Below, piece after piece: positions 1 to 6,488 of a stretch of 9,975 nucleotides of DNA; positions within the stretch are counted from its first letter, which is position 1, and every line of letters begins with the position of its first letter. This stretch comes from Pseudomonadota bacterium (lineage in GTDB: Bacteria > Pseudomonadota > Alphaproteobacteria > Sphingomonadales > Sphingomonadaceae): NCBI GenBank assembly GCA_023424275.1, contig JAFAED010000278.1, positions 1-9,975 of the forward strand. Direction: 5' to 3'. A program made the position numbers and the translations under genes. Under the pieces are notes generated by a model. That model was not told the origin of the DNA. It did not search any database and saw nothing but the letters and a program-made list of their open reading frames with translations.

Positions 1-389
1 CGATCCGTCCGGGCGCGCGCTATTATGCATCGCTGCGCCTGCTCGAAAGCGTCAAGCGCCGCGATCCGTCGATCTTTACCAAATCGGGCATCATGCTCGG
101 CCTCGGCGAAGAGCGGATGGAGGTCCACCAGGTGATGGACGACATGCGCAGCGCCGACATCGACTTCATGACGATGGGCCAATATCTCCAGCCGACGCCG
201 AAGCATGCGAAGGTCGCTGAGTTCGTGACGCCCAAGGCGTTCGACGCCTATGCGCAGATCGCGCGCGCGAAGGGCTTCCTGCAGGTTGCTTCGTCGCCTT
301 TGACGCGGTCCAGCTATCACGCCGGCGACGATTTCGAACGGATGCGCGCCGCTCGCGAAGCGCAGCTGGCGCGCGTCAAGGCGGACTGA
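1..389 (+). CDS. lipA: Lipoyl synthase LipA, C-terminal part (5' end outside window)
   Basis: Radical-SAM enzyme that inserts two sulfur atoms into octanoyl groups on the E2 subunits of 2-oxoacid dehydrogenases and on GcvH, making the lipoyl cofactor in the cytoplasm. The visible frame opens at base 3 and gives 128 residues to a TGA at 387–389. Its first residues ([18 protein letters not shown]) and the following [11 protein letters not shown] segment are characteristic of the second half of the LipA barrel. Near the C-terminus is [14 protein letters not shown]; the conserved serine of the RSSY motif is the non-cysteine ligand of the auxiliary [4Fe-4S] cluster in the family. The N-terminal cysteine motifs (the auxiliary-cluster cysteines and the CxxxCxxC SAM-cluster motif) lie outside the window. 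The stop is 7 nt before the next gene, ratA, an order common in sphingomonads, so co-transcription is likely. Identity is secure; only the length is unknown. Confidence 0.96.
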   Translation, partial: IRPGARYYASLRLLESVKRRDPSIFTKSGIMLGLGEERMEVHQVMDDMRSADIDFMTMGQYLQPTPKHAKVAEFVTPKAFDAYAQIARAKGFLQVASSPLTRSSYHAGDDFERMRAAREAQLARVKAD

Positions 390-396
390 CGAACCT

Positions 397-837
397 TTGC
401 CTCGGCATCACGAAACGCGCGAGCTTCCATATAGCGACGAACAGATGTTCGCGCTTGTCACCGATATCGCGCGTTACCCCGAATTCCTGCCGTGGGTGGT
501 GGCCCTCCGCCTGCGTAGCGACAGCGAGCATGAAGCCGTCGCCGACATGATCGTCGGCTTCAAAGGGCTGCGCGAAAGCTTTTCGTGCCGCGTCCACAAG
601 CAGCGACCGCAAGAGGTGATCGTCAGCTATATCGACGGGCCGATGAAGCATCTCAGCAACGAATGGCATTTCCAGCCCGCCGAGGGCGGGGGCTGCCGCG
701 TCGACTTCATGGTCGATTTCTCGTTCCGCAGCCGCATGTTCGAGGCGCTCGCGGGGCAGATGTTCGACAAGGCGCTGCGCAAGATGATCGCGGCGTTCGA
801 GGCGCGCGCCGACGAGCTTTACGGGATTCCGGCTTGA
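397..837 (+). CDS. ratA: RatA/COQ10-type START-domain protein (ubiquinone-binding)
   Basis: A 146-residue protein of the COQ10/RatA branch of the polyketide-cyclase/START superfamily, a small lipid-binding helix-grip fold. Family features seen are the N-terminal PRHHETRELPYSDEQMF stretch, DIARYPEFLPWV at about 23–34, and the C-terminal amphipathic helix (FDKALRKMIAAFEARADELYG). Mitochondrial COQ10 binds ubiquinone and supports respiration. In E. coli the homologue was named RatA as an inhibitor of 70S ribosome association, a toxin role that is debated. For an alphaproteobacterium I favour the quinone-related role. The start is TTG at 397: no ATG or GTG fits the conserved N-terminus, and residues from MPRHHETR onward match what the family normally has. 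A weak Shine-Dalgarno-like AAGGCGG lies at 378–384, a rather long spacing, so translation may be coupled to lipA, whose stop is 7 nt upstream. Confidence 0.9.
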   Translation: MPRHHETRELPYSDEQMFALVTDIARYPEFLPWVVALRLRSDSEHEAVADMIVGFKGLRESFSCRVHKQRPQEVIVSYIDGPMKHLSNEWHFQPAEGGGCRVDFMVDFSFRSRMFEALAGQMFDKALRKMIAAFEARADELYGIPA

Positions 838-839
838 GA

Positions 840-1016
840 ATGCCCCGGCCCGTTTCGGGCGCTTTGGGCCTGTTGGCCGGTGCTCTCGTCGTTGTCGTGG
901 CTTTCGACGCAACCCTGAAAAATGTCGCTCCGGCGCTCGCGGCGGCGTCGCTCCTGCTCGGCTACTCCTTGATCGAGCTGCTGATCGAACGCGGGAAACG
1001 CAAACGGAACGGCTAA
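840..1016 (+). CDS. Small two-helix membrane protein, unknown function
   Basis: A 58-residue reading frame with ATG at 840 and TAA at 1014–1016. Two hydrophobic stretches are visible: GALGLLAGALVVVVAF at about 7–22 and ALAAASLLLGYSLIELLI at about 32–49. They are separated by a short loop containing D23, T25 and K27. The tail is strongly basic (ERGKRKRNG). This is the profile of a helical-hairpin inner-membrane protein with its C-terminus in the cytoplasm by the positive-inside rule. The start lies 2 nt after the ratA stop, so translation by termination–reinitiation is likely; GGGA at 823–826 is a poor, distant ribosome site. I do not recognise a family and give no function. It could be an unconserved reading frame, but the coherent topology, tight spacing and filled gap before the convergent cinA argue for a real gene. 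Confidence 0.62.
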   Translation: MPRPVSGALGLLAGALVVVVAFDATLKNVAPALAAASLLLGYSLIELLIERGKRKRNG

Positions 1017-1041
1017 GTCGGTCCTGCAAGTTTACATGGCT

Positions 1042-1599
1042 TCACTCGGCCGGCAGCGCGATATCCTCCGACGGCCGTAGCCCATCTTTTTCGGGCTGAA
1101 GCAGGTCGAGCGCGAACAAGGTCGCGGCCTGGCGGATCGCGGCGCGATCGGTCGATTCGAATTGGACGCGTTGGGTGAAATAATCGTCGGGGTCCTGCCC
1201 GCGCAGCGCGCGTGCGAACACGACCTGCCCCACCGGCTTCTTCTCAGACCCGCCGCCGGGGCCCGCGATCCCGGTGATCGCGACCGCGACGTCGGCGTCG
1301 CTGTTCGTGAGCGCGCCCGCGGCCATCGCCCAGGCGGTCGCAAGCGACACTTCGCCGAAGGTTTCGAGAATCTCGCTGCTGACGTCGAGCTGGCTCTGCT
1401 TCGCGTGCCCCGAATAGGTGACGAAGCCCGCGCTGAACACGTCCGAACTGCCCGCGATATCGGTCAGCGCAACCGACACCATGCCGCCGGTGCAGCTTTC
1501 TGCCACGGCGACCTTGCGGCCCGCAGCGCGGTTGTTGGCGAGGACACTCGTAGCGAGTTCGTCGCGCGCGGCGAGGCGCGCTTTTTCGACAGACTGCAA
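1042..1599 (-). CDS. cinA: CinA C-terminal-domain protein, nicotinamide-nucleotide amidohydrolase (PncC type)
   Basis: A 185-residue stand-alone CinA C-terminal domain. The family member PncC deamidates nicotinamide mononucleotide to nicotinate mononucleotide in pyridine-nucleotide recycling. Visible motifs are AESCTGG at 33–39 (with the catalytic serine), GFVTYSGHAKQSQL around 58–71, TGIAGPGGGS at 109–118 and KPVGQV at 121–126. The N-terminal MoCF-like/COG1058 half of full CinA (about 400 residues) is absent, as in many Proteobacteria, and nothing upstream suggests loss by frameshift. The start is TTG at 1599–1597, supported by GGAG on the minus strand at 1612–1609 with a 9-nt spacer. That ribosome site lies within the final codons of ispDF, whose stop is only 3 nt before the start, so the pair is translationally coupled. 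The residues after about 170 are divergent and probably flexible. Confidence 0.93.
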   Translation of the reverse strand: MQSVEKARLAARDELATSVLANNRAAGRKVAVAESCTGGMVSVALTDIAGSSDVFSAGFVTYSGHAKQSQLDVSSEILETFGEVSLATAWAMAAGALTNSDADVAVAITGIAGPGGGSEKKPVGQVVFARALRGQDPDDYFTQRVQFESTDRAAIRQAATLFALDLLQPEKDGLRPSEDIALPAE

Positions 1600-1602
1600 G
1601 GT

Positions 1603-2781
1603 TCAATTCTCCGGAAGTTGTATGGTCGCGACGGCCTGGGCCGCTATCCCCTCGCGCCGGCCGGTGAAACCCAGCCGCTCTGTCGTTGTGGCCTTCACAC
1701 TAACCCGTTCGACTGGAATCGCAAGGATTTCGGATATGCGCGCCCGCATCGCGGGGCGGTGAGGGCCGATTTTCGGCGCTTCGGCGATAATCGTCAGGTC
1801 GACATGGTCGATCCGGCCGCCGCGCGCGGCAACGCGCTCCGCAGCAAAGGCGAGGAAGCGGTGCGACGCCGCGCCGCGCCATTGCGGGTCGCTCGGCGGG
1901 AAATGATCGCCGATATCGCCGTCGGCCAGTGCGCCGAGGATCGCGTCGGTCAGCGCGTGAAGCGCGACATCGGCGTCGCTATGCCCCTCAAGTCCATGAC
2001 TATGCGCGATTTCTATCCCGCCAATCCACAGCGGCTTGTCCGCCACCAGACGGTGGACGTCATATCCCATGCCGACCGCAGTTCGCGTCATTGTGCCAAT
2101 CCCCAATAGCCCGCCGAGAATAGCCATATCCTCGGCATATGTCAGTTTATGGAGCCGCGCATCGCCGGGCACCGCCGCGACCGACAGACCCAGCCGGCGC
2201 ACCAGTTGCGCGTCGTCGGTCGCGGTCGCATCGGCCGTCGCGGCATGCGCGCGGCGCAACGTGCCAAGCCGGAACGCCTGCGGCGTCTGCACACGCGCCA
2301 GTGCGCCACGGTCGACGACTTCGCCCGCCCGGTCGGCGCTCTGCTCTACGAGCGTGTCGGGGACGGGCAGTGTCGGGATTGCCGCCTCGGCATCGCCGAG
2401 CGCGCTCAGCAGCCGATCGATCACGTCGCTGGTCACGCCCGGGCGCGCGGCATCATGGACGAGGACGACGATATCCTCGGCCTGGTCGGCCAGCGCGGCG
2501 AGCGCGTTCGCGACCGAACCTTGCCGCTCGGCGCCGGGATCGACCAAAATCCAGCCGCTTGGAAGGTCGCCGAGTGCAGCCATGACGTCACGATTTGCCA
2601 CTAGTACGCCGCTGCCGATCGCCGCATGGGCAGCGAAAGCATCGAGGCTCCAGCGCAGGACGGGTTTCCCTCCCAATATCGCAAGTTGCTTGGGAAGGTC
2701 GAAGCCCGCGCGCGTCCCCTGGCCGCCCGCGAGCAGGATGACCGCAGCGCGCGGCGAAAGCGAAGGGGTGGACTCGGCCAT
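1603..2781 (-). CDS. ispDF: Bifunctional IspD–IspF enzyme of the MEP isoprenoid pathway
   Basis: A 392-residue fusion of two non-consecutive MEP-pathway enzymes. The IspD half (about 1–230) transfers CMP from CTP to 2-C-methyl-erythritol 4-phosphate. It shows LAGGQGTR at 17–24, K31 of the LPKQL motif, HDAARP at 109–114, TPQAF at 166–170 and K212 in LHKLT. The IspF half (about 234–392) cyclises CDP-ME 2-phosphate to ME-cyclodiphosphate. It shows GYDVHR with zinc ligands D241 and H243, GHSDADVALHALTDA with the third ligand H275, DGDIGDHF with D289, and KATTTERLGFTGRREGI near the end. All recognised catalytic residues are present, so both activities are expected. Such fusions are common in Alphaproteobacteria. 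The start is ATG at 2781–2779; I see no strong Shine-Dalgarno. It is followed by cinA in the same operon and is divergent from dusB. Confidence 0.97.
   Translation of the reverse strand: MAESTPSLSPRAAVILLAGGQGTRAGFDLPKQLAILGGKPVLRWSLDAFAAHAAIGSGVLVANRDVMAALGDLPSGWILVDPGAERQGSVANALAALADQAEDIVVLVHDAARPGVTSDVIDRLLSALGDAEAAIPTLPVPDTLVEQSADRAGEVVDRGALARVQTPQAFRLGTLRRAHAATADATATDDAQLVRRLGLSVAAVPGDARLHKLTYAEDMAILGGLLGIGTMTRTAVGMGYDVHRLVADKPLWIGGIEIAHSHGLEGHSDADVALHALTDAILGALADGDIGDHFPPSDPQWRGAASHRFLAFAAERVAARGGRIDHVDLTIIAEAPKIGPHRPAMRARISEILAIPVERVSVKATTTERLGFTGRREGIAAQAVATIQLPEN
1609..1612 (-). promoter_or_regulatory. Ribosome binding site deciding the TTG start of cinA
   Basis: The minus strand reads GGAG here, then 9 nt, then TTG. 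It lies inside the ispDF 3' end, just before the ispDF stop. It supports the TTG start over any later start inside the cinA frame. Confidence 0.7.
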
Positions 2782-2878
2782 TGTGCGCGCCGGTTAGCGC
2801 AGCCGCGCCTTGCGGGAAAGCGGCTTAGCGTGTAGGGGCTGCTCAAAATTTAGGCAATTTTGAAGAAAGCTCCCCGCC
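2782..2878. promoter_or_regulatory. Divergent intergenic region between ispDF and dusB
   Basis: The 97 nt between two divergent starts must carry promoters for ispDF–cinA (leftward) and for dusB–ntrBC (rightward). No pair of boxes matches a sigma-70 consensus well enough to place. TTGCGG at 2810–2815 with TAGGGG at 2833–2838 is only a weak rightward candidate. The dusB-proximal third is strikingly AT-rich against its surroundings and contains a perfect inverted repeat, listed separately. An in-frame TGA at 2861–2863 excludes any dusB start upstream of 2879. Confidence 0.55.
2843..2863. repeat. Perfect 8-bp inverted repeat, AT-rich, upstream of dusB
   Basis: The arms TCAAAATT (2843–2850) and AATTTTGA (2856–2863) are exact reverse complements around the 5-nt spacer TAGGC. 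The repeat ends 15 nt before the dusB ATG. It may be an operator for a dimeric regulator or a 5'-UTR hairpin in the dusB–ntrB–ntrC message. No T-run follows it on either strand beyond the arms, so it does not look like an intrinsic terminator. Confidence 0.6.
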
Positions 2879-3892
2879 ATGGCGCCGCTCAGGCCCATCC
2901 AGATCGGCAACATCACTATCGCGGATCCCGTGATCCTCGCGCCGATGACGGGTGTCTCCGACCTGCCATTCCGCAAGCTTGTGCGCTATTATGGCTCGGG
3001 GCTCAACGTCACCGAAATGATCGCCAGCCAGGCCGCGATCCGGGAGACGCGCCAGTCGATCCAGAAAGCCGCGTGGGACCCGGTCGAAGAACCGGTGTCG
3101 ATGCAGCTTGTCGGCTGCACCCCCTATGAAATGGGCGAAGCGGCGAAGCTCAATGAGGATCGCGGCGCAGCGATCATCGATATCAACATGGGTTGCCCGG
3201 TGCGCAAGGTCACCAACGGCGACGCGGGTTCGGCGCTGATGCGCGATCTGAAACTCGCCGCGGCGCTGATCGATAGCTGCGTGAAGGCCGTCAGCGTCCC
3301 CGTGACCGTCAAGATGCGGATGGGATGGTGCCATGACAGCCTTAACGCCCCCGAACTCGCGCATATTGCCGAGGATCTCGGCGCCAAGCTCGTCACCGTC
3401 CACGGCCGCACGCGCAACCAGATGTACCGCGGCGAGGCCGATTGGGGTTTTGTGCGCACGGTGAAGGACGCGGTATCGATCCCCGTCATCGTGAACGGTG
3501 ACATCTGCTCGGCCGACGATGCACGCACCGCGCTTGCGCAGAGCGGCGCCGACGGCGTGATGATCGGGCGAGGGGCCTATGGCCGCCCCTGGCTGCTTGG
3601 TCAGGTGATGGCGGCGCTGCGCGGCGAAGCCGAGCGTCCCGACCCCGGCATTGATGAACAATATGACGTGATTACATCGCATTATCGGGCGATGATCGAT
3701 CATTATGGAGAAATGACGGGCGTCAATATGGCGCGCAAGCATCTCGGCTGGTACGTCAAGGGGCTGCACGGTTCGGCCGAGTTCCGCAACAAGGTGAACC
3801 AGATCCCCGACAGCCAGGGGGTTCTCGACGCGCTCGAAGCTTTTTACGGCCCGCATCTCGGCAAGGGGCATCTCGTCAGGGCGGCCGCGTGA
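2879..3892 (+). CDS. dusB: tRNA-dihydrouridine synthase DusB (NifR3)
   Basis: An FMN-dependent enzyme of 337 residues that reduces specific uridines in the tRNA D-loop to dihydrouridine using NADPH. The TIM-barrel N-terminus shows [16 protein letters not shown] at 17–32. [11 protein letters not shown] at 101–111 holds the catalytic cysteine C106. VKMRMGW at 144–150 has the phosphate/FMN-binding lysine K145, [11 protein letters not shown] starts at 175, NGDI lies at 206–209, and [13 protein letters not shown] starts at 230. Past about residue 250 is the helical tRNA-binding domain. Length is normal for the family. The start is ATG 2879; the upstream GAAGAAAG is only a weak ribosome site, but an in-frame stop just upstream leaves no alternative. 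Its stop overlaps the ntrB start by 4 nt (GTGA). This gene was historically called nifR3 because it leads the ntrBC operon in Alphaproteobacteria; that position reflects shared transcription, not a demonstrated nitrogen function. Confidence 0.97.
   Translation: MAPLRPIQIGNITIADPVILAPMTGVSDLPFRKLVRYYGSGLNVTEMIASQAAIRETRQSIQKAAWDPVEEPVSMQLVGCTPYEMGEAAKLNEDRGAAIIDINMGCPVRKVTNGDAGSALMRDLKLAAALIDSCVKAVSVPVTVKMRMGWCHDSLNAPELAHIAEDLGAKLVTVHGRTRNQMYRGEADWGFVRTVKDAVSIPVIVNGDICSADDARTALAQSGADGVMIGRGAYGRPWLLGQVMAALRGEAERPDPGIDEQYDVITSHYRAMIDHYGEMTGVNMARKHLGWYVKGLHGSAEFRNKVNQIPDSQGVLDALEAFYGPHLGKGHLVRAAA
3878..3881 (+). promoter_or_regulatory. Ribosome binding site for the GTG start of ntrB
   Basis: AGGG lies inside the last dusB codons, 7 nt before GTG 3889. 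It supports the GTG start and coupled translation of ntrB with dusB. Confidence 0.65.
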
Positions 3893-4971
3893 CCGCGCTC
3901 ACGTCGAGCATCCCCACGTTCGACCATGATGAGCTGATCCAGTCGCATCCCGTTCCGACGCTGTTGATCGATGGCGGCGGCGTCGTGCTGTTCGTCAACG
4001 CCGCCGCCGAACAATTGTGCAACGTCAGCCGGTCGGCGATGGTCGGTCGCGTCGTTTACGACGTCATCGAGATGGATCGCAATTATCGCCAGCGGATGAG
4101 CGACGCCGCGACATCGGCGCTGTTTGCGCATCGCACCGAAATTTCGGCGGGCGGGCGCCGGTCGATCTTCGTGGACATGCAGATGGTGCCTTATGGGCAG
4201 AGCGGTCACCGCATCCTTGCGCTGGTGCCGTCGCAGAGCGATGCCGAACTGATGGGCGGTGCGATCGGGCGGTCGGGCCGCGCGGCGGGCGCCGCGGCGT
4301 CGATGCTGGCGCACGAGATCAAGAACCCGCTCGCCGGGATCAAGGGGGCGGCGCAACTGCTCGCGCGCAAGACCGACGCCGGCGGCGAACGCTTCACGAC
4401 GCTGATCTGCGCCGAGGTAGACCGTATCGCGACGCTGATCGACCAGATGGAGCATTTCTCGCGCGGGCAGCCGATCGCCTGCGGTCCGATCAACCTGTAC
4501 CAACCGATCCATCAGGCGATGGAAACCGCGCGCGCGCGTCAATTCCCCGGCGTTCGCTTTGCCGAGGATTTCGACCCGTCGCTGCCGCTGGTGCACGGCA
4601 ACCATGACGCCATGGTGCAGATATTGCTCAACCTCGTGACCAATGGCTGCGAGGCGCTGGGTGGGCGGGACGACGGGGTCGTGCGGCTGACCACCGCCTA
4701 TCGTCATGGCCTGTCGATCGACAATGGCGACGGGCGCGGGCGCATCGCGCTGCCGATCGAGGTCAGCGTCAGCGACAATGGCCCCGGTGTCCCCGCCGAT
4801 ATCCGCGGCGACCTGTTCGATCCGTTCGTGACGACCAAGCGCGAGGGGCGGGGGCTGGGCCTCGCGCTCGTCGCAAAGCTTGCGCGCGATATGGGCGGGA
4901 CCGTCCAGCATATGCGCGACGGCGAATGGACCCGCTTTCGCGTGCATCTGCCCGTGGCGCAAAAGGGATGA
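3889..4971 (+). CDS. ntrB: Nitrogen regulation sensor histidine kinase NtrB (GlnL)
   Basis: A cytosolic kinase/phosphatase of 360 residues that controls phosphorylation of NtrC. In the family its activity is set by PII protein (GlnB) according to nitrogen status. An N-terminal PAS domain covers about 14–115 ([24 protein letters not shown]). The dimerisation/phosphoacceptor helix has [19 protein letters not shown] with H142. The catalytic ATPase domain shows the N-box [11 protein letters not shown] (N248, N252), the G1 box DNGPG at 296–300, DPFVTTK at 311–317 and the G2 box GRGLGLALV at 320–328. No membrane segment is seen, as expected. The start is GTG 3889, in a 4-nt overlap with the dusB stop and with AGGG placed correctly. 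The stop TGA at 4969–4971 is 5 nt before the ntrC start I prefer. All catalytic motifs are intact. Confidence 0.96.
   Translation: MTALTSSIPTFDHDELIQSHPVPTLLIDGGGVVLFVNAAAEQLCNVSRSAMVGRVVYDVIEMDRNYRQRMSDAATSALFAHRTEISAGGRRSIFVDMQMVPYGQSGHRILALVPSQSDAELMGGAIGRSGRAAGAAASMLAHEIKNPLAGIKGAAQLLARKTDAGGERFTTLICAEVDRIATLIDQMEHFSRGQPIACGPINLYQPIHQAMETARARQFPGVRFAEDFDPSLPLVHGNHDAMVQILLNLVTNGCEALGGRDDGVVRLTTAYRHGLSIDNGDGRGRIALPIEVSVSDNGPGVPADIRGDLFDPFVTTKREGRGLGLALVAKLARDMGGTVQHMRDGEWTRFRVHLPVAQKG
4963..4968 (+). promoter_or_regulatory. Ribosome binding site deciding the ntrC start
   Basis: AAGGGA lies 8 nt before ATG 4977. For the alternative ATG 4968, which would overlap the ntrB stop, the same purines sit directly against the start codon and cannot serve as a normal Shine-Dalgarno. 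I therefore favour 4977. Confidence 0.6.
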
Positions 4972-4976
4972 TCGGC

Positions 4977-6395
<1,419 letters not shown>

Positions 6396-6488
6396 TCGGC
6401 GACGATAACCGCAAAATCGGGGCATTTGGGCGACACACACGTCATTTGTGTGTTTTCTATGCAACAGGATTGTCGTATCGCAGCCACA
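6396..6488 (+). promoter_or_regulatory. ntrC–ntrY intergenic spacer with hairpin
   Basis: This is the only appreciable gap in the ntr block, 93 nt if ntrY starts at 6489. It is less GC-rich than the flanking genes from about 6440 and contains a short hairpin. It may carry a separate ntrY promoter. I found no GG-N10-GC spacing that would mark a sigma-54 site in the part I checked around the GGGG at 6419–6422. Confidence 0.4.
6433..6453 (+). terminator. Possible weak terminator or attenuator hairpin after ntrC
   Basis: ACACACA (6433–6439) pairs perfectly with TGTGTGT (6447–6453) around a 7-nt loop (CGTCATT). T residues run through 6456 and then CTAT follows. The 7-bp stem has only three G-C pairs and the T-run is short, so it would terminate inefficiently at best. 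It could instead be a partial attenuator lowering ntrYX expression relative to ntrBC, or a protein-binding site. It would fall in coding sequence only if ntrY began at the TTG at 6426, which has no properly spaced ribosome site. Confidence 0.35.

Noticed and set aside
397..837. ratA as the toxin of a type II toxin–antitoxin pair
   Set aside because: The usual partner gene (ratB/yfjF) is not adjacent, and the protein is a housekeeping COQ10-like START domain next to lipA; the toxin label is historical.
585..1016. A longer 143-codon version of the small membrane protein starting inside ratA
   Set aside because: Everything before 840 is an out-of-frame reading of ratA with Arg-rich nonsense composition; only the part from ATG 840 has coherent membrane-protein character.
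1017..1041. Bidirectional terminator between the small membrane protein gene and cinA
   Set aside because: The 25-nt convergent gap has no clear stem-loop with a T-run on either strand.
1162..2109. A 315-codon plus-strand frame opposite cinA and ispDF
   Set aside because: It crosses two well-supported minus-strand genes and shows no domain of its own.
2843..3871. A 342-codon minus-strand frame opposite dusB
   Set aside because: Shadow of the dusB reading frame; composition is typical of antisense translation and no domain is recognisable.
6396..6440. Sigma-54 promoter for ntrY
   Set aside because: Around the GGGG at 6419–6422 no GC doublet occurs at the required 10-nt spacing after a GG, so the -24/-12 pattern is not met.
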